DNA from: Nostoc sp. CHAB 5824
Lineage (GTDB): Bacteria; Cyanobacteriota; Cyanobacteriia; Cyanobacteriales; Nostocaceae
Assembly (NCBI RefSeq): GCF_020829665.1
Contig: NZ_JAIVFT010000034.1
Coordinates: 6,511-45,034 of the forward strand
Direction of reading: 5' to 3'
Length of the DNA: 38,524 bases
In this document: in pieces, positions 8,851-16,769 of the stretch
Numbering within the stretch: the stretch's first letter is position 1
Layout of the letters: each line of letters starts with the position of its first letter
Notes under the pieces: model-generated
What the model was told of the DNA's origin: nothing
Seen by the model: only the letters and a program-made list of their open reading frames with translations
Databases searched by the model: none
Made by a program: the position numbers and the translations under genes

Positions 8851-9326
8851 AGCTGTAGGACATTTAACTTGCAATAACAATGTTACCCTTGTTTTTAACT
8901 TTTCTATTCCATTTGATAATTAGTTCATCATGGTTTAGCAATCTATCTAACAAATCATGCAAATTTTGTACTGATTTAAATAAACGATGCCCGATATATT
9001 CTTTTGCTGAATGCTAAACTAATTCGGCTAAATTAAAATCAGGGCTATAAGGAGGCTTTCGAGATTTTCTGGGTTTCCATGAACACACCAGTATGCTACG
9101 CTTCTATAGCCATAACCTAAAAAATCACTTATCTCTTTATATGTCTTTCCATCATTCATGAGCAACAGCATTAGTGCTCGTTCTATCACATGAGAGTCTT
9201 CGCTTTCTTTGACAGCTTTTTGCAGATTTTCTTGTTGACCTGCTGTGAGAAATCCCTTAGCTGGCATCGTTTTATATACTATATTTCTCTAATCTTCATT
9301 TTATGCAAATTAAAGGTACATTAGCT
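8851..9326 (-). mobile_element. Internally deleted IS630-family element with TIRs and TA target duplication
   Basis: The element is 476 bp. Its left end (8851-8873, AGCTGTAGGACATTTAACTT...) and the reverse complement of its right end (9304-9326) match at about 17 of 23 bases, both starting AGCT. TA flanks both sides (8849-8850, 9327-9328), as expected for IS630/Tc1-mariner elements. Between the ends lie only the two extremities of a transposase gene, so it can move only with help from an intact relative. Confidence 0.8.
8864..9267 (-). pseudogene. IS630-type transposase, central part deleted
   Basis: From ATG 9267 about 70 codons give the helix-turn-helix start (MPAKGFLTAGQQENLQ, then DGKTYKEISDFLGYGYRSVA). 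After ESL the sequence jumps to the C-terminal end in another frame: PPYSPDFNLAELV, a TAG, then HSAKEYIGHRLFKSVQNLHD and on to TAA at 8864. The central DDE domain is gone apart from the segment with the last Glu. The frame shift and in-frame stop confirm a dead gene. Confidence 0.85.
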
Positions 9327-9377
9327 TACTAGACATTAGTTCTGGATCTGAGCAAGAGTCAGAAGAACCAGAAGATT

Positions 9378-9530
9378 GAATCCCTAGATTATTCGCGATG
9401 AATATGACTCTGTTAGCGAAATGCGATCGCTATCCTTAAAACCTTGAAATGTCATAGCTGCTCACACCAGAAATTGCGGTTTATATGCATTCGCCAACAG
9501 AGTCTGAATATTCGCGAATAATCTGGATTC
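9378..9530. mobile_element. MITE-like element with ~45-bp imperfect terminal inverted repeats
   Basis: The left arm 9378-9424 and the reverse complement of 9487-9530 share GAATCC, AGATTATTCGCG, GACTCTGTT and GCGAA, with small gaps. The ~60 bp between the arms include a HIP1 octamer and code for nothing evident. It lies in the DNA inserted into the PIN toxin gene. Confidence 0.7.
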
Positions 9531-9944
9531 TTTGATTTTTACCAAATAGGAATACTCCTAATAATACAAGTATTTGGCGTATATTTATATGTGTAAATTT
9601 ACTGTCACAGTATTGCATTATTAAGCAAATATATGTATTGTTATATTAGGCTAAATTAAACAGTACGTTAGTCAAAACACGTTTATTAAAGTTGCATTGT
9701 TTGAAAAAATAAAACTAGCAATGATTAAAAGCCATGTTCATTTATGACGAGTGTAAATTTTTGAAAATTTTACTCATTTAATCTTCTATTTAGACAGTTG
9801 CCCTAATTAATAAAACACCAAGACTGGACTACTTATTAATTAGAGCATGACTCATATGTTCATTACCGCAGAGATAACAGAACTTGGCTTTGGCGTGACT
9901 CCACATAAGTGTAGAACTATGTTGCAGATAGGATAAAGTGAATT
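9531..9944. other. AT-rich non-coding stretch upstream of the TTC38-like gene
   Basis: About 410 bases, strongly AT-rich, with no convincing frame. It must hold the promoter of the TTC38-like gene, but I cannot single out -35/-10 boxes with confidence. Confidence 0.5.
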
Positions 9945-11144
9945 ATGTTAAGCAGCTTGAACGCCCAGAAATCTGGAATATGTGACATATATCCAGAAAT
10001 TACCCACCAGTTTTTATCACTAAACGATCTATCCACCCCTTTACCGGAGGAGTCAGATGAGCAATGTTTTCTCCGAGCGTTGCTCATTAACTTCGACCTA
10101 CTTACTTCTTGCAATTTACGCGATTTTCTACGCGCGAAAAGATTTTTTAAACCCCATAAGGAAAAATACGAAAAAAATGAGTTATTGAACAGCTTAATAG
10201 ATGCATTATTTAGTTGGTCTAACCTTGATTACTCCTCTGCTAAAATCTTTTTTAACGAGCATCTCAATAAATACCCTTGCGATGTAATTGCGATTTTCAT
10301 GCTTCATATGTTGGATTTTTGTTGTGGAAATACAACCAACTTGCTTAGCTTAATTCAAAGGTTAGACACAGAAATATCGCACATTCACCCCCTGTATGGA
10401 TATTACCTCGCTATCAAATCATTTGTAGTTTGTGAAAGCGGTCAGTACAGGGAGTCCTTAGAGATTGGCCTAAAATCCTGCCGCCTCATAGAAGATAATA
10501 TCTATGCCATTCACGCAGTTTCACATGCTTACCACGAAATGGGCGAACATGAAAAAATAATTGAATTTTTAAACACGAATATGCCTTTTTGGATCAGCAA
10601 TCCAGGCATGCAAATGCATGTGTATTGGCATATGGCACTGGCTGAGCTGAGTCTCTTGTCACTTGACAATGCCAGAGCAGCATTTCATACATTTTATTCA
10701 ATGAAGACTTCACCCGACACAGAGCAAGACCTCGATGCTGTTGGTTTTCTCTGGAGGTATAAACTGTGTTTTCCCAATGACGAACAGTATAGTGAACTTT
10801 GGAGTCAATTAGCGGATAACTGGACAGGTTGCATTGGTGCTTCGACATCATATTTTCATGACTTGCATGCAGCTTTAGCTTTTGCCGCAGCCGACAAGCC
10901 ATTTCTCATAAAAAAAATGATTGCTAGAAGTGACGGTACTGGAATCCCCGAAGGTGCCCACATAGTTGGAACTATGATACTGCAATCGATATACCATTAC
11001 TCGATTGGGCAGTATGATGAATGCGCTACACTGCTGAGCAAGACGAAAAAGCATTGGTCTAAGATTGGCGGTAGCCACGCTCAACGGGATCTGTTATGTT
11101 TGACATTACAGGACGCTCTATGCCGAAGCAAGGCTCACGTATAA
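9945..11144 (+). CDS. TTC38-like tetratricopeptide-fold protein
   Basis: A 399-residue helical-repeat protein. The central part follows the tetratricopeptide protein 38 pattern: YYLAIKSFVVCESGQYRESL, then YAIHAVSHAYHEMGEHEKI, HVYWHMALAELSLLSLDNA, DLDAVGFLWRYKL, and HDLHAALAFAAADK with conserved His residues. TTC38-like proteins occur in bacteria and animals, mostly without a proven reaction; the conserved His pattern hints at more than scaffolding. There is no signal peptide. It sits in the DNA that splits the PIN toxin gene, 140 bases before an EamA transporter gene on the same strand. Its scarce GC and lack of HIP1 octamers compared with neighbours fit recent acquisition (inference). Confidence 0.7.
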   Translation: MLSSLNAQKSGICDIYPEITHQFLSLNDLSTPLPEESDEQCFLRALLINFDLLTSCNLRDFLRAKRFFKPHKEKYEKNELLNSLIDALFSWSNLDYSSAKIFFNEHLNKYPCDVIAIFMLHMLDFCCGNTTNLLSLIQRLDTEISHIHPLYGYYLAIKSFVVCESGQYRESLEIGLKSCRLIEDNIYAIHAVSHAYHEMGEHEKIIEFLNTNMPFWISNPGMQMHVYWHMALAELSLLSLDNARAAFHTFYSMKTSPDTEQDLDAVGFLWRYKLCFPNDEQYSELWSQLADNWTGCIGASTSYFHDLHAALAFAAADKPFLIKKMIARSDGTGIPEGAHIVGTMILQSIYHYSIGQYDECATLLSKTKKHWSKIGGSHAQRDLLCLTLQDALCRSKAHV

Positions 11145-11284
11145 GAACATATAGAGAAACAACGAAGTTCAAACAAAGAATCAGCACTAAACGTATATTT
11201 TGCGAAGATCACCAGCACGTTGCAAACATACAAGTAATTACTGGGTATCGAACCCCAAAAAGGCCTGAATAAAGTTATACCTAA

Positions 11285-12205
11285 ATGCCTGTCACTAAAA
11301 ATAATAGAAATAAAACTTGGCTGCCCAGCGTGACAGCATTAACATTAATTGGCGTAGCACTAATATGGGGCGGCACCTTCATAGCCGGAAAACAGTTAGC
11401 CTACAGCACTCCCCCTTTGTTATCAGCCTTTTTCCGTTTTTTGATTGCTAGTATCGTGTTAGCCTTGTGCTTACCGCGCAAAGAAAAAGCTCAGAAGAAG
11501 ACTCTCGACGCTGCACAAAAGTTTCGCATTCTGATTCTTGGGTTGTTTGGGATATTCCTATATAACGTATGTTTCTTCTATGGTCTGCAATATATCAGCG
11601 CATCCCGTGCATCGCTGATAGTCGCAATTAATCCAGCAGTAATCGCGCTGTCAGCTTTTTTATTCATGCACGAGAGATTGACCCTTAGCAAACTAGCTGG
11701 CATTGCAGCTTGCTTGATTGGAGCGACTACCATCATTCTTAGCAAAGACCCCTCCGCAATAGTAACGAATGCTACAACATGGAAGGGGGATTTACTACTA
11801 ATCGGCTGCGTCATTAGTTGGGTAACTTACAGCGTATTCTCAAAGCCATTGATCAGCGAAATTGGTGCGATTAACGCCGTTTTTTACTCGTTGACAACTG
11901 GAAGCGTTATGCTGTTTTTTGCCGCACTCATAAACGGCGACCTGACGATTGAAAACATTTTAAATTTGGGGTTATCACAACTTTTGAGCTTATCTTTTCT
12001 TGGAATTCTTGGCTCCGCCTTGGCTTATGTTTGGTACTACAAAGGTATCGAAAAAATTGGCGCAACGCGTACAGGTGTTTATATAGCACTTGTCCCTCTA
12101 TTTGCCGTCACCCTTGGGCGGATCATTCTGCATGAACCAATAACTATAATAATGATGATTGGCGGATTATCTGTGCTAGCAGGCATAGTCCTGTGTAATA
12201 AGTAA
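11285..12205 (+). CDS. EamA/DMT-family transporter (RhaT-like exporter)
   Basis: A 306-residue membrane protein with about ten hydrophobic segments in two EamA halves. The first starts LIGVALIWGGTFIAGKQL (~21-38) with FRFLIASIVLAL; its end ASRASLIVAINPAVIAL, then ERLTLSKLAGIAACLIGA, is the classic EamA pattern. The second starts GDLLLIGCVISWVTYSVFSK and ends TRTGVYIALVPLFAV with LHEPITIIMMIGGLSVLAG. Such proteins usually export amino acids or other small metabolites. ATG 11285. It probably forms a unit with the TTC38-like gene, both being cargo of the insertion in the PIN toxin gene. Confidence 0.88.
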   Translation: MPVTKNNRNKTWLPSVTALTLIGVALIWGGTFIAGKQLAYSTPPLLSAFFRFLIASIVLALCLPRKEKAQKKTLDAAQKFRILILGLFGIFLYNVCFFYGLQYISASRASLIVAINPAVIALSAFLFMHERLTLSKLAGIAACLIGATTIILSKDPSAIVTNATTWKGDLLLIGCVISWVTYSVFSKPLISEIGAINAVFYSLTTGSVMLFFAALINGDLTIENILNLGLSQLLSLSFLGILGSALAYVWYYKGIEKIGATRTGVYIALVPLFAVTLGRIILHEPITIIMMIGGLSVLAGIVLCNK

Positions 12206-12386
12206 GTCGTATGTAGAACAAGAGCTTAGAGATGAGCTTGCCTAAATAACGCTGGCAAATATTAAACTAATCAGTTTCAGTAGACCGAAAAGGGCATCAC
12301 CGTGCCAATTTGGGAAAATTGTACCCTAAAGCTGAAAGCCTTTGTCTGTCTGGATTTTGGTTGTTATTTTTTTTGATGGTGCAGAG

Positions 12387-12598
12387 TAACCCTCTTCTGT
12401 CACTCTCCGGGAGGGCGATCGCTAGAAGCCTGATGAGCCAATCAATACAAGCTATACTATTAGAAAAAAATGGGTCTTGTATTTGTTATTAGAAAAGAAT
12501 CGCGCGTAGGCGTAGCCCGTCGTAGACATCGCTTGCTATACAAAAGCTCTAGAATTCAGAAATGGCAAATGTTTTCGGAGAGTGACAGAAGAAGGTTA
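12387..12598. mobile_element. 212-bp MITE with 24-bp terminal inverted repeats, flanked by TA
   Basis: The left end 12387-12410 (TAACCCTCTTCTGTCACTCT...) and the reverse complement of 12575-12598 match at 22 of 24 bases. TA stands at both outer edges. The inside has no transposase; it contains a copy of the dispersed GCGATGTCTACGACGGGC-type repeat near 12496-12531. Its right end is exactly the junction with the 3' half of the PIN toxin gene. Confidence 0.85.
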
Positions 12599-12862
12599 GC
12601 CTCTAACTGGCAAGTGCAAAACGAGTTTCTGTCCCACCTAGCGAATCACATCTATGAGTGTGAATCGCTTACGTCTCAAGATTTTTCTCGGATTGCTGAA
12701 CTGAATGCCCAGTACGCTGATTTACCAGCAGATTTTTCGGACTTATCCCTTGTGGCAATTTCTGAACGTCTGAATGTTGCCGCAATCGCCACACTGGATA
12801 AAGATTTTGATATTTATCGACGTTATCGTAACCAACCATTTGAACGAGTTTTCTACCCTTAA
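12599..12862 (+). pseudogene. 3' half of the PIN-domain toxin gene
   Basis: 88 codons including the stop complete the toxin that begins at 8692: ASNWQVQNEFLSHLANHIYE, then LNAQYADLPADFSDLSLVAI with the conserved Asp pair, then IATLDKDFDIYRRY. The frame stays open upstream through the MITE (to 12470), so a shorter peptide could still be made from a start there, but without the first catalytic Asp. The frame is clean apart from the cut, suggesting the disruption is recent. Confidence 0.88.
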
Positions 12863-12930
12863 ATAACAACACTCGGCGATGCCTGCGGTTCTTGCTAGCC
12901 TACGCACGATTCAAAACCTAAATTTTCGAT

Positions 12931-12972
12931 AAATAAAAAATCTCCCATTGTCAGCAGTGACGACAACGGGAG
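12931..12972 (-). terminator. Rho-independent terminator of the 12993-14309 gene
   Basis: Read on the minus strand, CTCCCGTTGTC pairs with GACAATGGGAG (one G-T pair) around a nine-base loop and is followed by ATTTTTTATTTA. It starts 20 bases past the stop codon. Stem plus T-run make this one of the clearest terminators here. Confidence 0.85.
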
Positions 12973-12992
12973 TATATAAGATATTTAATAAA

Positions 12993-14309
12993 TTATCGGT
13001 AGGCTACTTGTGGGCCTGCCCAAATTTCTGTAACCTTTTTACCAAAAGTAATCGGCTGATCTTCGTCTGTTGTGGGTACAGTCTTGCCATCATTAGCAAC
13101 TTGCATTAGTGGCCAGTTTTCGTCGCCCAATTCACCTGCACGGAACAAGACATGATCCGGTTGCCTTTTACTCCAGCCTAACAATACTGCAATTTTTTCA
13201 TGTTCTTCCTCATTAGCAGGAGCAACTGTATCAGCGTGATTTTTTTGCCGATCCCAAATTACTGCACTATCTGTAGAATCACCTGTGTTAAATATACCTT
13301 CAAACTTGCGTGCTAAGAAGCGATCGCCTTTCTCTGACCAGCTAACTGGAACTAATACCCCAATTTTACCACTCGTATCACTTTCTTCTGATACCGCCGC
13401 CTTTACAGTCTTTACCTTTAATAAAGGATCGCTAACAGGAGTAGTTGAAGACATCACCCACAACTTCTTGGTGTGCATATCTTGGACAAACAAAACGCTG
13501 GTAACACGGCTATTGTACATTTGGGGTTTTACCTCCAATTGCACCCGGCTATAAACAGCATATTTACCATCTGGAGAAACCACAGGTACGCTGCGGTAGT
13601 GGCGTATTCCCGAACCACCATTGGAACCAATAGCTTCTTGAGTCGCTGTAATCCATTTCCAAGGAATAGGATGAGGACTACCTATCGGATCGATTTGTTC
13701 TGCTTGGGACTCATCACGTGGTTCAGCAGTAGGTATTTCTGTCGTTGTGGTTGGTTGCGATTCTCTAAGAGTTGGTGCTACTTGAGTTGCTGTCAATGAT
13801 TCAGTTAAAGATTTTTCTCTGAAGAGATAATTTTCTTGTCTTTTCAAAGACTTGATATTAGCAGCTTTGAGTTTTCGGATTAAATTAAGCTGACTAACAG
13901 GAACATTTGTTAATGGTGCGAGTTCAACTGCTGCCAAAGAATCAGGAATAGTTAAATCGCTGCTTGACACAGAACTATCTGCTTGAGCCAAAGACTCAAT
14001 TTTATCGGCTGGTAATACTTGCGGTTCCTGGACAGCAGTACTTTGTATTGGTACAGAGTCCAATTCTTCTGTTAAGGAGTTGGTTGGCTCTGTTTTTAAT
14101 ATTTCAGCTATCTCAGGTTCCTCAACTAGAGCTATTTCCTTTAATACATCAGACTCTCCAGCTATCGAAGTTAGTTTAGCTACTTCGGATCTGACTGGGA
14201 TCGAGTGGCCCGACGCCCCTAGCAAGGGTACAATCAGTATCACAACAACAACGTAATTAAGAAATGGTTGCGCGCGGAACCATCCTGACAGCAAAAGGGG
14301 TTTAAGCAT
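12993..14309 (-). CDS. Membrane-anchored or exported hypothetical protein
   Basis: A 438-residue protein. Residues ~16-34 (FLNYVVVVILIVPLLGASG) form a signal or anchor helix after a short basic N-terminus. Residues ~40-215 are acidic, Ser/Thr/Glu-rich and probably disordered. From ~215 on it looks folded, with beta-rich segments such as YRSVPVVSPDGKYAVYSRVQ and VTSVLFVQDMHTKKLWVMSS, recalling WD40-like PD40 or TolB-type propeller strands. I recognise no named family; conserved cyanobacterial proteins of this build exist. ATG 14309; ends before a strong terminator. Confidence 0.7.
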   Translation of the reverse strand: MLKPLLLSGWFRAQPFLNYVVVVILIVPLLGASGHSIPVRSEVAKLTSIAGESDVLKEIALVEEPEIAEILKTEPTNSLTEELDSVPIQSTAVQEPQVLPADKIESLAQADSSVSSSDLTIPDSLAAVELAPLTNVPVSQLNLIRKLKAANIKSLKRQENYLFREKSLTESLTATQVAPTLRESQPTTTTEIPTAEPRDESQAEQIDPIGSPHPIPWKWITATQEAIGSNGGSGIRHYRSVPVVSPDGKYAVYSRVQLEVKPQMYNSRVTSVLFVQDMHTKKLWVMSSTTPVSDPLLKVKTVKAAVSEESDTSGKIGVLVPVSWSEKGDRFLARKFEGIFNTGDSTDSAVIWDRQKNHADTVAPANEEEHEKIAVLLGWSKRQPDHVLFRAGELGDENWPLMQVANDGKTVPTTDEDQPITFGKKVTEIWAGPQVAYR

Positions 14310-15171
14310 TTGTAGACTCTCTAGAGGGGCGGTTGCTATGTGAGAAGCAATACCTATGCAGCAATGGGGCAGGCGGTAATTATATGTATAACAAGAAACT
14401 AAAAACTTTGACGAGATATTTGCTTCAAAGTTTGCAGAGTTTTACAAAAATTAAGTATCATTGTCTACACCTTTTCTTACTCAGGTACTGCATGTTTTTT
14501 TACAAAAATATGCAAGTATAGTAAATATGCTGAGAAATCAGTAATTACTACACAATATCTAATGTTGCTGTTGCTATACCTAACCACACCAAAAACAGGT
14601 ATTAGTCAAGGAATATTCAGCGTATAGTTTAGGCAATAACGCTGGCAACCAAAAGTGAGATAAATTGGCGATTGGGGATCGTACTAGCGATCGCTAGTAC
14701 ACAACAAACAAGCCAGGTTACACACTAATATTAAGAGGGCAAACCCTCATAATGGTCGACGTGAGGCGTTACGTGAAAAGCTCTTAAAGCAGACGCATAA
14801 CACATCATACTCAGAAAATATTGTTGTCAGCAACCCAAAGTTATAAACTGCAATCTCAACTACTACAAAAATAGCTATAAAATGCAATAGTTTTTTAGAA
14901 ACACAAATGCATTTAACGCCAATTTGGGGGAATTGGACAGGAACACAACAAAATTTACTCGGTAGATGCTCTAGCGGCTCGTGACGAGACACCACTAAAC
15001 GATTAGGAACACTAAAGGTAGATGCAGTTGATACTAGCTGTTACACTTGTCAACTTAACTATTAAGTTAATCAAGCAGCCTTTTGTTTCACCAATACGAA
15101 AATATTGTACCACCAAACAGCCGATATTATTTACCATTAATTAATCACTAACGATGAGCAACTAATTATTA
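14310..15171. other. 862-base region without a convincing gene
   Basis: It separates the divergent 12993-14309 gene and fmt, so it holds both promoters. It contains a 20-bp perfect palindrome (14681-14700), fragments of dispersed repeats near 14740-14775 and 14960-14990, and an inverted repeat CTTAA-CTA-TTAAG near 15055. Short frames on either strand have no recognisable protein features. Confidence 0.5.
14681..14700. repeat. 20-bp perfect palindrome centred on HIP1
   Basis: GTACTAGCGATCGCTAGTAC is its own reverse complement and has the octamer GCGATCGC at its centre. It could be a protein-binding site or simply HIP1 with chance flanking symmetry. Confidence 0.9.
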
Positions 15172-16203
15172 ATGAAAATTGTATTCTTTGGTACACCACA
15201 GTTTGCTGTACCCACATTAGAAAAGTTATTGAATCATCCAAAATTTGACGTGTTGGCAGTTGTCACCCAACCAGATAAACGCCGGGAACGCGGAAATAAA
15301 CTTACTCCAACACCAGTAAAAGCGATCGCTACTGCTCACAACTTACCAGTATGGCAACCCGAACGGGTGAAAAAAGACACTGAAACTTTAACCCAACTCA
15401 AACAATTAGACGCAGATGTGTTTGTTGTTGTCGCCTATGGACAGATATTATCGTCAAAAATATTGAATATGCCAAAGTTGGGCTGCATCAATGTGCATGG
15501 CTCAATTTTACCCAAATATCGCGGTGCAGCGCCGATTCAGTGGTGTCTGTATAACGGTGAGAGGGAAACGGGGATCACGACAATGTTAATGGATGTGGGG
15601 ATGGATACCGGGGCAATGCTAGAAATAGCCACTACACCCATTGGATTATTAGATAATGCTCAAGATATAGCCTTGATACTAGCTGCAATTGGTGGGGATT
15701 TGTTGGTAGAAACTCTGTTGAAGTTGGAACGCCAGGAAATTCAACCAATTCCCCAAGATAATTTGGAAGCTACTTATGCACCTCTGATTCAAAAACAAGA
15801 TTATGGTTTGGATTGGTCAAAAAGCGCTATCCAATTACACAATCAAATTAGAGGCTTTTACCCTAACTGCACGGCTACCTTTCGTGACAACCTGCTGAAA
15901 ATCACCGCTTCTGCTCCCCTTAGTTCGGTAGGCGATGTCTGGCGACAAGCCGCTCCGCGTCTACGCGAGCTACCACCAGAATTACAAGAATTGACCCATC
16001 AATTGCCTGATTTGTCAAATGTATCAGACAGACCGGGAGTTGTAGTCAGCATTACCAAAGGAATTGGCGCGATCGTCCAAACTGGGGAAGGTTTGTTGCT
16101 GTTGCGAGAGGTTCAGCTAGCTGGTAAACGTCCCCAGTCGGGATGGGATTTTGTTAATGGTACCCGCTTAACTGTGGGAGAAATTTTTGGTGCGGGTAGC
16201 TGA
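15172..16203 (+). CDS. fmt: Methionyl-tRNA formyltransferase
   Basis: A 343-residue enzyme that formylates initiator Met-tRNA using 10-formyl-tetrahydrofolate. The N-terminal part has FFGTPQFAVPTLEKLL, the tRNA loop region PDKRRERGNKLTPTPVK, and catalytic motif INVHGSILPKYRGAAPIQW (~106-124) followed by MDVGMDTG. The C-terminal OB-like domain ends LAGKRPQSGWDFVNGTRL. At ~252-266 lies an extra SVGDVWRQAAPRLRE, encoded by a dispersed repeat (15931-15966); Fmt is usually about 15 residues shorter there. ATG 15172. Confidence 0.95.
   Translation: MKIVFFGTPQFAVPTLEKLLNHPKFDVLAVVTQPDKRRERGNKLTPTPVKAIATAHNLPVWQPERVKKDTETLTQLKQLDADVFVVVAYGQILSSKILNMPKLGCINVHGSILPKYRGAAPIQWCLYNGERETGITTMLMDVGMDTGAMLEIATTPIGLLDNAQDIALILAAIGGDLLVETLLKLERQEIQPIPQDNLEATYAPLIQKQDYGLDWSKSAIQLHNQIRGFYPNCTATFRDNLLKITASAPLSSVGDVWRQAAPRLRELPPELQELTHQLPDLSNVSDRPGVVVSITKGIGAIVQTGEGLLLLREVQLAGKRPQSGWDFVNGTRLTVGEIFGAGS
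15931..15966. repeat. Dispersed GC-rich repeat inserted in frame within fmt
   Basis: GGCGATGTCTGGCGACAAGC followed by CGCTCCGCGTCTACGC belongs to a family of short repeats seen elsewhere in the window (for example minus strand at 12496-12531, plus near 12877 and 23876). Here it sits in the linker between the catalytic and OB domains of Fmt without breaking the frame. Confidence 0.65.
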
Positions 16204-16238
16204 GGGAGTTGAGGGAGAATAACTTCTAACTCCTGTAC

Positions 16239-16315
16239 AGACGCGATTAATCACGTCTCTCCTACTCCTGTACAGACGCAATTAATCGCGTCTCTCCTAA
16301 CTCCTAACTCCTAAC
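16239..16315. repeat. Two 20-bp palindromes plus CTCCTAA heptamer repeats
   Basis: AGACGCGATTAATCACGTCT (16239-16258) and AGACGCAATTAATCGCGTCT (16274-16293) are relatives of the palindromes at 5614-5664. Three perfect heptamers CTCCTAA follow (16294-16314), the classic short tandemly repeated type of heterocystous cyanobacteria. The repeats lie between convergent fmt and the DUF6464 gene and reach into the latter. Confidence 0.9.
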
Positions 16316-16662
16316 TTTTCATAAAAGCGGCAAGATTCGCAAGGTCCATCTGGGTTGACTGCACAGCGAATAATTTCTGAATGAGCATTGTAGGAGCAGG
16401 TGGCATCGCCAATTACCCAACGTCCCGCTACCAAACTTTTCTCAGATGGTCGTTTAGCCGACTGCACATAAATGGCAATATTATGCAAGCGGTAGCGCCC
16501 AGCTTTAAGTTGGTATCTATGGCGGCGCTCTAAAACTGCGTAGGTTTTACCTTCAAAATCGAGATAGTTTCCGGGTTGGGGTGTCCAATCAAGTTGCACT
16601 CTGCCGAGGGACTCACGCGGATGCGTCAGAATCACCTCGGTTTGTAAAGAGTCTGGCTCCAT
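16297..16662 (-). CDS. DUF6464 family protein
   Basis: A 121-residue cyanobacterial protein of unknown function. It has a conserved core (WTPQPGNYLDFEGKTYAVLE, then HRYQLKAGRYRLHNIAIYVQ) and a C-terminal Cys cluster: C89, C100, C108 and C111 (DGPCESCRFYE), possibly metal-binding. The last six residues and the stop are read from the CTCCTAA heptamer repeats, so the native C-terminus has been replaced or extended by repeat DNA. ATG 16662. Convergent with fmt. Confidence 0.82.
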   Translation of the reverse strand: MEPDSLQTEVILTHPRESLGRVQLDWTPQPGNYLDFEGKTYAVLERRHRYQLKAGRYRLHNIAIYVQSAKRPSEKSLVAGRWVIGDATCSYNAHSEIIRCAVNPDGPCESCRFYEKLGVRS

Positions 16663-16769
16663 AAGCTTATGTGATTTGATTTACATTATAAGGATGGTAT
16701 CGCAATCGCTTTCTTTAGCTTACCGAATTTAGATTACAATTAATGATTAACTCTTCGCCTCTCTACGGA

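Noticed and set aside
11220..11260. tRNA-like TATCGAACCCC stretch
   Set aside because: No acceptor, D or anticodon arms can be folded around it.
12310..12492. 60-residue frame between the EamA gene and the PIN fragment
   Set aside because: It runs across the MITE edge and reads as chance translation of MITE sequence.
8851..12598. A classic composite transposon with two copies of the same IS
   Set aside because: The left and right end sequences are unrelated and the right element carries no transposase.
14747..14995. 82-residue minus-strand frame with a hydrophobic stretch
   Set aside because: It partly overlaps dispersed repeats at both ends, lacks a clear ribosome site and resembles no family.
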